Shown one piece after another: positions 45,891-55,001 of a stretch of DNA of 64,000 bases. The stretch is from Rhodobacteraceae bacterium Araon29 (lineage in GTDB: Bacteria; Pseudomonadota; Alphaproteobacteria; Rhodobacterales; Rhodobacteraceae). The translations under genes and the position numbers were made by a program. The stretch is from assembly GCA_039640505.1 (NCBI GenBank), contig CP046865.1:3501661-3565660 (forward strand). The letters run 5' to 3'. The notes under the pieces were generated by a model. That model had not been told where the DNA came from, searched no databases, and was given only the letters and a program-made list of their open reading frames with translations. Each line of letters begins with the position of its first letter. Position 1 is the first letter of the stretch.

Positions 45891-46661
45891 ATGCAGGCTT
45901 GGAACTTACTTCGTCATTCCTTTGTTATGTTATTTGGAAACTTTGCCATCGCGCTGCGCTTATCGGCGGTACTATACGCCGTGCAAGCGATCCCAAACAT
46001 CTATTTTTTGAATTTCATGTCCGGTGTTGCAGATGCCGAGCTTGGGTCAAGCCCACAATTTTGGCTTTTCGGGTCTTTCAACATGGTCATTTTGATGATC
46101 ACCGGCTATTGGATCGCTGTGGCCTGGCACCGGTTTATTTTAAGTGAAGAAATACCAAGCGGATATATCCCAAAATTCCATGGCCGGCGCATAATGGCCT
46201 ATTTTGGCCAAAGCGTGTTATTGGCTTTGCTGATTCTTGCTCTAGGTTTGGCTCTAAGTATCGGATTGATCCCAATAACCATATTTCTTGCCTTTCCCTT
46301 GTTCGGTGATCTTAGCCAAACCTATCTAACCTATATATTTTATTTATTGATTGGTCTGCTGATTGCACCCATACTTTTTCGCTTTTCTACGGTTCTGCCT
46401 GCGGCTGCATTGGGCAAGCGGTTCATTTGGGGTGCAGCATGGCAGACTACCAAAGGCAGCACAGGCTCTTTAGTGCTGGTCTCACTGGTGCTTTGGGGGG
46501 GCTTGGGTTTGGCAGATTGGCTTGTGACCGATCTGATTTCAGGCAGTCTCTTTCTTCTAGTGCTTTGGACAATCCCTTTTCAGTGGGTCTTTCTGATGAT
46601 CCATATCAGCATTCTCACCACGCTCTACGGTCACTACGTGGAAAAGCGGGCGTTGGTTTAA
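45891..46661 (+). CDS. Polytopic membrane protein, duplicate 1
   Basis: 256 residues with five or six hydrophobic helices. The sequence YWIAVAWHRFILSEE and the C-terminal SILTTLYGHYVEKRALV are shared with duplicate 2. The layout recalls small alphaproteobacterial membrane proteins without a known role. The middle region (about 120-165) is the most diverged from its twin, the ends the most conserved. Confidence 0.75.
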   Translation: MQAWNLLRHSFVMLFGNFAIALRLSAVLYAVQAIPNIYFLNFMSGVADAELGSSPQFWLFGSFNMVILMITGYWIAVAWHRFILSEEIPSGYIPKFHGRRIMAYFGQSVLLALLILALGLALSIGLIPITIFLAFPLFGDLSQTYLTYIFYLLIGLLIAPILFRFSTVLPAAALGKRFIWGAAWQTTKGSTGSLVLVSLVLWGGLGLADWLVTDLISGSLFLLVLWTIPFQWVFLMIHISILTTLYGHYVEKRALV

Positions 46662-46755
46662 AGTCGCGGGACACGGATGCGTTAGGCTTGCGCGGCGGGT
46701 CAGGTTGGGGTTATGGTTGCTGCAATTTTAAAGTGTATTTAAGAAAGTTATTTAT

Positions 46756-47508
46756 ATGCAGGCTTGGAGATTACTTCGCCATTCCTTTGTTATGCTGTTT
46801 GGAAATTTTGCCATCGCGCTGCGCTTGTCGGCAGTGCTGTTCGCGGTGCAAAACATCTCAATGATGGCATATTTCGCGTCCGGTACTTCAATTGCCAAGC
46901 TTGGATTAAGCCCACAATTTTTGATCATCTGGTCTTTCGACAAGGTCATATGGATGATCACCGGATATTGGATCGCTGTGGCTTGGCACCGGTTTATTTT
47001 ACGTGAAGAAACACCAACCGGATTTATCCCAAAATTCCATGGCCGGCGCATGATGGCGTATTTTGGCCAAAGCTTATTATTGTTTTTGCTCTGTTGGGCT
47101 TTAGGGATTGGATTGACAATGATATTTGTAGATCTTGTTATGTCCCGGTTCGATGATCTTAGCCTAACCTTTACAAAGATGACAGTAATTGGTGCGATAG
47201 TTATGCTTATTGCACCCATATTCTTCCGTTTTGCAGCGATCCTCCCTTCGGCGGCATTGGGCGAGCGGCTCGCTTGGGGAGCAGCATGGCGGGCTACCAA
47301 AGGCAGCACAGGCGCTTTAATGCTTGTCTCACTGGTGCTTTGGGTGGGCTTGATTTGGGTCAGTGAGCATGCGACCAACCTGATTTCAGGCAATCTCTTT
47401 CTTCTGACGCTTTGGGTCATCCCTTTTCGATGGGTCTTTCTCATGATCAATGTCAGCATTCTCACCACGCTTTACGGTCATTACGTGGAAAAGAGAGCGT
47501 TGGTTTAA
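46756..47508 (+). CDS. Polytopic membrane protein, duplicate 2
   Basis: 250 residues, paralogue of the preceding gene and 94 bp after it. Conserved blocks are the N-terminal RHSFVMLFGNFAIALRLSAV, PKFHGRRMMAYFGQS and GAAWRATKGSTGALMLVSLV. The high similarity of leaders and both ends with a divergent central helix suggests either recent duplication with relaxed selection in the middle, or diversification. Confidence 0.75.
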   Translation: MQAWRLLRHSFVMLFGNFAIALRLSAVLFAVQNISMMAYFASGTSIAKLGLSPQFLIIWSFDKVIWMITGYWIAVAWHRFILREETPTGFIPKFHGRRMMAYFGQSLLLFLLCWALGIGLTMIFVDLVMSRFDDLSLTFTKMTVIGAIVMLIAPIFFRFAAILPSAALGERLAWGAAWRATKGSTGALMLVSLVLWVGLIWVSEHATNLISGNLFLLTLWVIPFRWVFLMINVSILTTLYGHYVEKRALV

Positions 47509-47554
47509 AGGTGCGGGGCTTGCCTTTAGCCTTGCTCTGCGGCACAGCTAGGGC

Positions 47555-48781
47555 ATGAATGATTTTGCCGCCCTTGCCCGCAATTCCGAAACCCAGATGC
47601 GCGATGTTTTTGCCGAAACACCGCTGCAGAAAAATCACCATCTATCCGCGCTTTATGACGCCGACATCTGGCTCAAGCGCGAAGACCTTGCGCCGGTGCG
47701 CTCGTATAAGCTGCGCGGTGCGTTCAACGCCATGCGCAAACGGCCCGAACAGAAAAAATTCGTCTGCGCCAGCGCCGGCAACCATGCCCAGGGCGTGGCC
47801 TATATGTGCCGCCATTTCGGCGTGCAGGGCACTATTTTTATGCCGGTCACCACCCCGCAGCAGAAAATTCAGAAAACCCAGATTTTCGGCGGCGATACGG
47901 TCAAAATTAAACTGGTCGGCGACTATTTCGACGAATGCCTTTTGGCGGCGCAAAGCTTTTGCCGCCAAAGCGGAGCGCATTTCCTGTCGCCCTTTGATGA
48001 TGCGGATGTAATCGAAGGTCAGGCTAGTGTTGCGGTGGAAATTGAACGCCAGCTGGGCGCCACGCCGGATCATATTGTGCTGCCGGTTGGCGGCGGCGGG
48101 CTTGCCTCTGGGATGCTAGGATATTTCGGCGATCAGTGCCGCGCAACCTTGGTTGAACCGATGGGCGGGGCCTGTCTTTGGGCCGCGCTCGAGGCCGGTC
48201 ATCCAGTGGCGTTAGAGCGGGTGGATACCTTTGCCGATGGCGCAGCCGTGGGCCAGATCGGCGCGCTTACATTTGCCCGTCTTAAAGAGGTTGGCCAAGA
48301 AAATCTGCTGCGCATCCCCGAAGACCGGATTTGCACCACGATGGTTGAGATGCTCAACCTCGAAGGCATCGTGCTTGAACCGGCCGGCGCGCTGGCCATA
48401 GATGCGCTCAAAGATCTGCGCGATGTCATTCGCGGCCGGCGTGTGGTTTGTGTGTCCTCGGGGGGGAACTTTGATTTCGAACGCCTGCCGGAGGTCAAAG
48501 AACGCGCCCAGCGCTATTCAGGGGTCAAGAAATACCTCATCCTGCGGATGCCGCAACGCCCGGGTGCGCTCAAAGATTTTTTGAATTTTCTAGGCCCCGA
48601 TGATGATATCACGCGGTTTGAGTATCTCAAAAAGTCTGCGCGCAATTTCGGCTCGATCCTGATCGGGATCGAAACCAAATCCCCCCAGCAGTTTGACGGG
48701 TTTTTCAAACGGCTGGATGAGGCCGGCTTTACCTATTCCGATATCACCAATGACGAGATCTTGGCGCAATTTGTGATCTAG
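47555..48781 (+). CDS. ilvA: Threonine ammonia-lyase (threonine dehydratase)
   Basis: 408 residues. The PLP domain has LKREDLAPVRSYKLRGAFNA with the cofactor lysine at K52 and the glycine loop LPVGGGGLASG. A single ACT-like regulatory domain occupies about residues 330-408. The enzyme deaminates threonine to 2-oxobutanoate for isoleucine synthesis. Its last 101 bp, plus 41 bp beyond the stop, are repeated at 50728-50869. Confidence 0.93.
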   Translation: MNDFAALARNSETQMRDVFAETPLQKNHHLSALYDADIWLKREDLAPVRSYKLRGAFNAMRKRPEQKKFVCASAGNHAQGVAYMCRHFGVQGTIFMPVTTPQQKIQKTQIFGGDTVKIKLVGDYFDECLLAAQSFCRQSGAHFLSPFDDADVIEGQASVAVEIERQLGATPDHIVLPVGGGGLASGMLGYFGDQCRATLVEPMGGACLWAALEAGHPVALERVDTFADGAAVGQIGALTFARLKEVGQENLLRIPEDRICTTMVEMLNLEGIVLEPAGALAIDALKDLRDVIRGRRVVCVSSGGNFDFERLPEVKERAQRYSGVKKYLILRMPQRPGALKDFLNFLGPDDDITRFEYLKKSARNFGSILIGIETKSPQQFDGFFKRLDEAGFTYSDITNDEILAQFVI

Positions 48782-48822
48782 GATCAGGGCCTTTAGGGTG
48801 AATGCCCCAATGGCACAGTTGG
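48681..48822. repeat. Direct repeat, left copy (ilvA 3' end)
   Basis: 142 bp beginning CCCCCCAGCAGTTTGACGGG within ilvA and running 41 bp past its stop. The right copy is 50728-50869, with 3 mismatches. The repeats bracket the TetR-SDR module. Confidence 0.9.
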
Positions 48823-49027
48823 ATGTCAGTTTAGAGGCCAAAGCCTACCTAATTGCAATTGCAATTGAGTGTAGGATGAGTTGACAGGAAGTTTGTGTTT
48901 ACACGAGATACTTCTGCATCGGCGCAAGTCAGGCTCAAGCCCTTTTTCGCAAGCTGTATATGTGCAACCATCCCTTGCTCATAGGAGTTAATTCATTTGT
49001 CAGTCCTGAAAAACACTAGGTGTTAAT

Positions 49028-49585
49028 TTAAGAAATCAACGATAGTACCGCTTGCTTTAAGACCTTTAGGCGGGTCTCAAGAACCTCTCGGTTTTGTGCG
49101 TAGTATTTCGCGTTCATACTTGTGGAATAAACAAAATCTGCCAACGCCTTTGCATCGGGACTTGATGGCGAACTGTTAGTTAAATGTAGCTCAAGTAAGG
49201 CTGCGAACTTGTTTGCCCATTGATTTGAAAGGTCGATAAGTTCCTCATGTGCGATAGAATTTATACCATCAATCAAATCTGCAATTTCAGGTGAGCTTTG
49301 AACGGCATCATACCAATACAGTGGACCTAACTCAAAAAAGGTATCCAACTTGTCACCAAGGTCTTGTTGATTTCGCCATCTCGCTTCGACGGCGGCCATC
49401 GTCTTTTCTGCGCCAAAACGTAGCGTTGCGCGTAGAACGGACGCTTTGTTCGGGTATTCATTGTAGAGCGTTTGTCTCGCCACACCGGCAGTTTTTGCGA
49501 TGTCATTCATCGTCGTCTTGCTGACACCATAACGTGAAAAGACGATTTCAGCGGCTCTTAGGATCTGTACTTTGCGTTCGCTCAT
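49028..49585 (-). CDS. TetR-family transcriptional regulator
   Basis: 185 residues. The N-terminal HTH reads RAAEIVFSRYGVSKTTMNDI and on to GVARQTLYNEYPNKASVL, the standard TetR fold. The ligand domain is not informative. It is divergent from the SDR gene at 49717 with two palindromes between them, so it probably represses both. The gene is more AT-rich than ilvA and lies inside the module bracketed by ilvA-tail repeats. Confidence 0.9.
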   Translation of the reverse strand: MSERKVQILRAAEIVFSRYGVSKTTMNDIAKTAGVARQTLYNEYPNKASVLRATLRFGAEKTMAAVEARWRNQQDLGDKLDTFFELGPLYWYDAVQSSPEIADLIDGINSIAHEELIDLSNQWANKFAALLELHLTNSSPSSPDAKALADFVYSTSMNAKYYAQNREVLETRLKVLKQAVLSLIS

Positions 49586-49603
49586 TTAATGTATTTCGCT
49601 CTA

Positions 49604-49647
49604 TTGACACCAGCTGTCAATTGTTTCAAATAGACATTTGTTGTCTA
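49604..49647. promoter_or_regulatory. Two tandem palindromic operators for the TetR regulator
   Basis: TTGACACCAGCTGTCAA (49604-49620) and TAGACATTTGTTGTCTA (49631-49647) share the form TWGACA-N5-TGTCWA and lie 27 bp centre to centre between the divergent TetR and SDR genes. Confidence 0.75.
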
Positions 49648-49716
49648 ATTGTATATTTGTGGTGATAAAATACTATTAGAACCACCGGACAAAATATTTT
49701 GAAAAGGAGATTTACA

Positions 49717-50652
49717 ATGGCTAAAAAGATCAACCAATCTGGATTTTCCGATTGGAAGCCAAGCCAACTACAGGATCTGAGCGGAAAGACCTATGTCATA
49801 ACTGGGTCAAACTCGGGGATTGGTTTTGAAGCGGCACGCCTCCTTGGCGAACGCAGCGCTAAAATCATCATGGCTTGCCGCTCAATAAACAAGGGTGAAA
49901 AAGCGCGTGATAAACTGAAAGAGACCTGCACCGGTGACGTCGATTTGGTTCAGATCGACTTGAGCGACCTTTCGTCAGTTCGAAAAGGCGCAGATGAAAT
50001 CAGGGCTCGAGCCAACTCGATCGATGGTTTAGTCAACAACGCCGGGATCATGATGACGCCGCAGGAAAAGACCGTGGATGGCTTTGACCTGCAAATGGGT
50101 GCCAATCATCTGGGCCACTTCCTGTTGACCGGTTTGTTGCTGGAAAAGGTCGAAGCCGCCAAGGGGCGTATCGTTGTATTATCGAGCATTGCACATAAGG
50201 GCGGCGCTCTCGATTTGGACGACTTCATGTCTGATCGAAAATACTCGCCAACAAGGGCCTACGCGCAATCAAAACTGGCAAATCTGATGTTTGCGTTCGA
50301 ACTGGACCGCCGTCTTCAAGCTGCTGGCAGTAAAGCTATCTGTATAGCTTGCCACCCGGGTTATACTGACACGAACCTTCAAAGCACTGGGCCGACTGGG
50401 CTTCTTAAGGTATTTTGGAGCACAATGAACAAGCTGGCCGCACAAGGTTTGGAGGCAGGTGCAACCCCTACCGTACTCGCTGCCGCTGGAAAAGAGGCCA
50501 AACGGGGTGCTTATTATGGCCCCGGTCGATTTGGTGATACACGAGGTCCTATCAGTGATGCAAATGTTGCGGATCATGCCCTCGACCAAGACAAACAGAC
50601 GCGCCTATGGGAAAAGAGCGAGAAGCTTGCAGGGCTTGAATGGGGTATTTGA
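49717..50652 (+). CDS. Short-chain dehydrogenase/reductase
   Basis: 311 residues from ATG 49717 (AAGGAG upstream). The Rossmann motif is VITGSNSGIGFEAARLLGER, followed by NNAGIM, the catalytic serine in LSSIAHKG and YAQSKLAN with the catalytic Tyr and Lys. The plan resembles retinol-dehydrogenase/WW-oxidoreductase-like SDRs. Substrate unknown; under control of the adjacent TetR protein it may handle a xenobiotic or lipid-like carbonyl. Confidence 0.88.
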   Translation: MAKKINQSGFSDWKPSQLQDLSGKTYVITGSNSGIGFEAARLLGERSAKIIMACRSINKGEKARDKLKETCTGDVDLVQIDLSDLSSVRKGADEIRARANSIDGLVNNAGIMMTPQEKTVDGFDLQMGANHLGHFLLTGLLLEKVEAAKGRIVVLSSIAHKGGALDLDDFMSDRKYSPTRAYAQSKLANLMFAFELDRRLQAAGSKAICIACHPGYTDTNLQSTGPTGLLKVFWSTMNKLAAQGLEAGATPTVLAAAGKEAKRGAYYGPGRFGDTRGPISDANVADHALDQDKQTRLWEKSEKLAGLEWGI

Positions 50653-50727
50653 AACTGGCAGTGATAGATTTTGACTAAAACCCAACAACGCCCAGTTTGT
50701 CCGTAATGCAGCCTTTCGCAAACCCAA

Positions 50728-50869
50728 CCCCCCAGCAGTTTGACGGGTTTTTCAAACGGCTGGATGAGGCCGGCTTTACCTATTCCGATATCACCAATGA
50801 CGAGATCTTGGCGCAATTTGTGATCTAGGATCAGGGCCTTTAGGGTGAATGCTTCAATGGCACGGTTGG
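50728..50869. repeat. Direct repeat, right copy (ilvA tail duplicate)
   Basis: Same 142 bp as 48681-48822, including the last 33 codons of ilvA with the stop at 50826-50828, but with no upstream ilvA sequence. It is a non-functional tail fragment. Confidence 0.9.
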
Positions 50870-50970
50870 CAGTCCGTTTAGGGCTCGAAGAAGGCCGCAT
50901 AATCCACTTGAGTTTTTAAGAATGTCAATTGAGAGTGGGCAAAGAGCCGTTGCAAAAACCGAAGTGGGAT

Positions 50971-51642
50971 ATGAATAAACCTTCCATCCAAAGAATTTAT
51001 GGAGAAGCAAAAAGCGCGTTGCAGTTGGCTTGTGGCAAGAGCCCCGTTTTTGTTGATCTGTTGAATTTCTTGAATGCGCAGAATTTCTCTGTTGAAACCA
51101 TTAACGAATTTACCGGCGGCGTTCCTCGGCATGAAACGCTGCTTTATTCTGCCATTTCTAAAATACCGGACACGTCATTTTTCAAACTAAAATCCGCTTT
51201 GATGGCTGGCTACAATCAATTGCAGTGGCGGGTTGATGACGGCGGCTTTTATGCCAAAGGCTCTGACGTTGGTGATGGATATAGGCGTGGAAACTTGCAC
51301 GCCCTGCTGGTTGGTCCAGAGGACTGCCCATTTGTGGCAAATGACTTTCTGCTCGGTTTCTTTCTCTTGTCGCCAAACACGCTTTACCGTGACCATAAAC
51401 ACTTGGCGCCTGAAATATACATCCCATTGACCGGCCCCAGCGGGTGGCGGTTTGACCAAGGCGCTTGGAAAGATCACACTGCCGGCAGCGCCATTTATAA
51501 TCCGCCTAATCTCGTCCACGCCACACGGGTTTACGAAACGCCGTTTCTTGCGCTTTTTGGATGGTCGCAAGATATAGGATCAGCCTGCGAAGTTGTTTTT
51601 GCAGACGACTGGGAAAACGTTGAAAAAGAGCTCGCACCCTAA
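50971..51642 (+). CDS. Dimethylsulfoniopropionate lyase family cupin
   Basis: 223 residues from ATG 50971. The cupin segment LYRDHKHLAPEIYIPLTGP contains H142, H144, E148 and Y150, and H183 lies in NLVHATRVY. This is the metal site and catalytic tyrosine plan of DddQ/DddL/DddW-type lyases that split DMSP into dimethyl sulfide and acrylate. The GWRF and YNPPN stretches fit the DMSP_lyase family. Members of the family without DMSP activity exist. No acrylate-use genes adjoin. Confidence 0.8.
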   Translation: MNKPSIQRIYGEAKSALQLACGKSPVFVDLLNFLNAQNFSVETINEFTGGVPRHETLLYSAISKIPDTSFFKLKSALMAGYNQLQWRVDDGGFYAKGSDVGDGYRRGNLHALLVGPEDCPFVANDFLLGFFLLSPNTLYRDHKHLAPEIYIPLTGPSGWRFDQGAWKDHTAGSAIYNPPNLVHATRVYETPFLALFGWSQDIGSACEVVFADDWENVEKELAP

Positions 51643-51729
51643 AACCCAATGTTCCGGTTGGCGCGTCCAAAGTGTGCTTTTGCCACGATGTAAAACGCTG
51701 CGCTTCTTCTGTTTATTTATAGTCCAACC

Positions 51730-52062
51730 CTAGGCCGCGAACCGCTTTGGTGATTGTTCCAAAAACACCGCGCGGGCGCTGTCATAAACGGTGATAATCG
51801 CGCCAAGATCAACGCTGTCGCTGCGCCCTTGGGCGGCGGCAGTTTCACCCGCTTGGCACAGATCGGCAAATTGCGCAAAGCCCAAGTTAAGCGCGCTGCC
51901 CTTTAAAAAATGCAAATGCGCTTCAAGATCGGACAGCCCCTGACCATCGCGGAGCAGTTCAATTATGGCGTCCACCTCTTCTAAGAACAGCTCGATAATC
52001 TCGGCGAAATCATCAACGCCAACTTCTTCGCGTAGCTCGGCCACGCGGTCCCAATTTATCAT
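51730..52062 (-). CDS. Histidine phosphotransfer (Hpt) domain protein
   Basis: 110 residues from ATG 52062. The phosphoacceptor is H51 in AHLHFLKGSALNLG, the standard Hpt helix. The remainder is a four-helix bundle pattern. It would relay phosphate between a histidine kinase and a receiver such as the divergent protein at 52214. Confidence 0.88.
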   Translation of the reverse strand: MINWDRVAELREEVGVDDFAEIIELFLEEVDAIIELLRDGQGLSDLEAHLHFLKGSALNLGFAQFADLCQAGETAAAQGRSDSVDLGAIITVYDSARAVFLEQSPKRFAA

Positions 52063-52213
52063 CTGATGTCTCCTACTCGTCCCCGCAAATAGCCTGCGCT
52101 CCAATAGTAAACAAATCCTTGACCGTTAAGATTTTAGCAACTCAAATTTAACCTTTTAGAGGTTGTTAACCCTATGGCCCCAGTTTGAGTTTGGGTAAAA
52201 ACGGGGGGGTCAG

Positions 52214-53509
52214 GTGACACATATGGCACAAACGGCCGAAGGGCCGCATTGCGGCGCGGTAGAACATATTCTGGTGGTTGACGACAGCCGCCTGCAGCGC
52301 CGGATTGTATCGGCGATGCTCAACCGCTGGGGCTACCGCGTCACCGAGGCAGGCACTGGCGCGGATGCTTTGCTTCAGTGCAAAGAAAACTGCCCCGACC
52401 TGATTGTCAGCGATTGGATGATGCCGGGGATGACCGGGCTTGAGTTTTGTCTGCAGCTGCGTGCGATGAACGCGGATCGCTATAGCTATTTTATCCTGCT
52501 GACCTCAAAATCGGAAAAGGATGAAATTGCGCATGGGCTGGAAAACGGCGCCGATGATTTTCTAACCAAACCGGTCAATGCGCATGAGCTGCGTGCGCGC
52601 ATATCTGCCGGTGAGCGGATTTTACAAATGCAGCGCGAATTGCAGGATAAAAACGCGCTGATCACCACCACCCTGGATGAATTGCAATGCCTTTATAGCG
52701 CCTTGGACAAAGACCTGATCCAGGCGGAAAAACTGCAACAATCGCTGATCAAGGACCGACATAAAAGCTTTGGGCCGTTTGATTTATCGCTGATGCTGCA
52801 CAGCGCTGGACACGTGGGCGGTGATCTAGTCGGGCTGTTTCCCGCCGGCCCGAACCATTTGGGTATCTATGCAATTGATGTATCGGGCCATGGGATCAGC
52901 TCGGCGTTGATGACCGCGCGGCTGGCGGGATATTTGTCTTCGGCCTCGGTGGCGCAAAATATGGCGCTGCGCTATGACGATAAAGGACGGGTTCAGGTTT
53001 TGCCCCCCGATGAAGTGATCGCCAAGCTCAACACCGCCGTACTGGACGAGCTGAAAACTGATCTCTACTTTACCTTGCTTTTGGCCGATCTTGATCTGCG
53101 CTCGGGCGCGGTGCGCATGGCGCAGGCGGGCCACCCCCACCCGCTGATCCAGCGCGCTGACGGGCAGATTGAACAACAGGGCCCCGGCGGGCTGCCTGTG
53201 GGGTTGGTCGAGGGCGCGACGGTCGAAGGCTTTGGCACCACGCTTGCCCCCGGTGATCGTCTGCTCATCCTATCAGATGGGGTGACCGAATGTCCAAGCC
53301 CAGCAGGCGAAATGCTGGCCGAGGAAGGGCTGGCGCAAATGGTGGATACCCTGCGCCCCAAGCGCGGCGCAGAATTTTTAAACGGTCTAATGACGCAGCT
53401 GACGGCATTTTCCGGCAGCGGTGATTTTCCCGATGATGTCTCGGGCATCTTGCTTGAATACTGCGGCGGCGCGGCTAAAGACCCGCCTGCTCTAGATAGT
53501 CCAGGATAA
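52214..53509 (+). CDS. Response regulator with C-terminal PP2C-type (SpoIIE/RsbU) phosphatase
   Basis: 431 residues. The receiver (15-125) has acidic pocket DD at 23-24, phosphoacceptor D67 in VSDWMMPGMTG and K119 in LTKP. A coiled linker (about 135-190) leads to the PP2C domain with GGDLVGLF, AIDVSGHGISSAL and SDGVTECPSP metal-binding sites. Such proteins control partner-switching through anti-sigma antagonists. With the divergent Hpt gene this forms a compact signalling pair; kinase and target lie elsewhere. Confidence 0.92.
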   Translation: MTHMAQTAEGPHCGAVEHILVVDDSRLQRRIVSAMLNRWGYRVTEAGTGADALLQCKENCPDLIVSDWMMPGMTGLEFCLQLRAMNADRYSYFILLTSKSEKDEIAHGLENGADDFLTKPVNAHELRARISAGERILQMQRELQDKNALITTTLDELQCLYSALDKDLIQAEKLQQSLIKDRHKSFGPFDLSLMLHSAGHVGGDLVGLFPAGPNHLGIYAIDVSGHGISSALMTARLAGYLSSASVAQNMALRYDDKGRVQVLPPDEVIAKLNTAVLDELKTDLYFTLLLADLDLRSGAVRMAQAGHPHPLIQRADGQIEQQGPGGLPVGLVEGATVEGFGTTLAPGDRLLILSDGVTECPSPAGEMLAEEGLAQMVDTLRPKRGAEFLNGLMTQLTAFSGSGDFPDDVSGILLEYCGGAAKDPPALDSPG

Positions 53510-53924
53510 AGGCCCGATCCCCGGGGTTTTCGACGAGCTCGGCCGCCAGCGCAGCTGGTACCAGATGATCTGTGTGACCCTCTTCTGTCGGATCCCCCAA
53601 CCGGCGCACTGGATCGGCGCAATACACCGTGCAGATTTTATCCGCCCAAAGATCATATTCCGGCATATAAACAAAGCGCCGAAATGCGCCCACCCGCCGC
53701 GGGCGGGTAATCCGCCAGCCGGTTTCTTCCATCACTTCACGGTAGAGTGCCGAAATAGGATGCTCGCCGGGATCTATACCGCCTCCGGGCAATTGAAATT
53801 CAGCCGTGACCGCAATTTGATGGGTCAGCAAAAGCTGATTGCCCAAAGGCAAAATCGCATAAATGCCAGGACGAGACACATATTTTGTCCCACTGCGTGG
53901 GGGGATACCATACCGTTTTATCAT
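53475..53924 (-). CDS. NUDIX hydrolase
   Basis: 149 residues from ATG 53924. The Nudix box is GGGIDPGEHPISALYREV followed by MEETGW (GX5EX7REUXEEXGU pattern). It hydrolyses a nucleoside diphosphate linked to another group. The 3' end overlaps the phosphatase gene tail by 35 bp on the opposite strand. Confidence 0.88.
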   Translation of the reverse strand: MIKRYGIPPRSGTKYVSRPGIYAILPLGNQLLLTHQIAVTAEFQLPGGGIDPGEHPISALYREVMEETGWRITRPRRVGAFRRFVYMPEYDLWADKICTVYCADPVRRLGDPTEEGHTDHLVPAALAAELVENPGDRAFILDYLEQAGL

Positions 53925-54002
53925 AGCGCATACCCTTGGACCGATACTTGCCCCCCTTATATAGACAGGGTAAGGCACCACAAGCCGTTAAAAGGAAAGC
54001 GA

Positions 54003-55001
54003 ATGTCACGAGCAAAGCAACTGGCCTGGGACGATACGGTTTTACCGTTCCAGTTGGATAAATCAGATATCAGGGGCCGCGTGGCCCGGCTTGATGGCGT
54101 GCTAAGCGGTGTTCTTCGCCAGCATAATTATCCACCGCAAGTCGAAGCGCTGGTGGCGGAAATGACCTTGCTCACAGCGCTGATCGGCCACAGCATTAAG
54201 TTGCGCTGGAAACTGTCGCTTCAAGTGCAGTCGAAAGGCGCGGTTCGGCGCATTGCCACCGATTATTATGGCCCCAGCAAAGAGGGCGAACCAGCGCGCA
54301 TCCGCGCCTATGCAAGCTATGATGCCGACCGGCTTGCAGAGGGCGATCCGTTCGATCAGATCGGCGAAGGGTATTTCGCCATTTTAATTGATCAGGGCGA
54401 AGGCACACAGCCCTATCAGGGCATTACCCCGATTGCGGGCGGCTCTTTGGCGGCTTGCGCCGAGGCTTATTTTGCCCAGTCCGAACAATTGCCAAGCCGG
54501 TTTTCTCTTAGCTTTGGCCGTTCAAGCGAACCCGGGGTCGCCGAACACTGGCGCGCCGGCGGGATCATGCTGCAGCACATGCCAAAATCAAGCCTGTCTG
54601 CCACTTCTGGCGAGGCCACGGGCGAAGATGGTCTGCTGGCGGCCGATGACCTGCTGAAAGGCGACGATAGCGAAAACTGGAACCGTGCGAATATTTTGCT
54701 CGACACTGTGGAAGAGCTGGAATTGATAGGCCCAACCGTATCGCCGGATGACGTTCTGGTGCGCCTGTTTCACGAAGAAATTCCACGGGTTTATGACGCG
54801 CAGACCCTGCGCTTTGGCTGCACCTGCTCAGAAGAGAGGGTGCGCCAATCACTGTCGATCTACTCGGCCAAAGACATTGAATCCATGACCACCCCAGAAG
54901 GACGGGTCACTGCCGACTGTCAGTTCTGTGGGGCGCATTACGATCTTGATCCAGCCACTGTCGGGTTCGAGGCCAAAGCTGATGATGTCGCCCAGCGCTG
55001 A
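54003..55001 (+). CDS. hslO: Redox-regulated chaperone Hsp33
   Basis: 332 residues from ATG 54003 with AAAGGAAAG upstream. The zinc-binding redox switch is C273-x-C275 (CTC) and C306-x-x-C309 (CQFC). The N-terminal chaperone core includes LTALIGHSIKLRWKLSLQVQ. Oxidation releases zinc and activates holdase function. It overlaps the next NUDIX gene by 20 bp. Confidence 0.93.
   Translation: MSRAKQLAWDDTVLPFQLDKSDIRGRVARLDGVLSGVLRQHNYPPQVEALVAEMTLLTALIGHSIKLRWKLSLQVQSKGAVRRIATDYYGPSKEGEPARIRAYASYDADRLAEGDPFDQIGEGYFAILIDQGEGTQPYQGITPIAGGSLAACAEAYFAQSEQLPSRFSLSFGRSSEPGVAEHWRAGGIMLQHMPKSSLSATSGEATGEDGLLAADDLLKGDDSENWNRANILLDTVEELELIGPTVSPDDVLVRLFHEEIPRVYDAQTLRFGCTCSEERVRQSLSIYSAKDIESMTTPEGRVTADCQFCGAHYDLDPATVGFEAKADDVAQR

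Larger units (their letters stand above)
45826..47508 (+). repeat. Tandem duplication of a membrane-protein gene with its leader, period 865 bp
   Basis: The leader of about 60 bp before each gene is almost identical (from GTCAGGTTGGGG-like sequence, through TTTTAAAGTGTATTTAAG, to the ATG), and the two coding regions that follow are clearly related. The first unit starts near 45826, the second near 46691. Confidence 0.8.

Noticed and set aside
53565-54002. Upstream extension of hslO
   Set aside because: It is antisense to the NUDIX gene at 53475-53924; ATG 54003 has a good ribosome site and matches the Hsp33 N-terminus.
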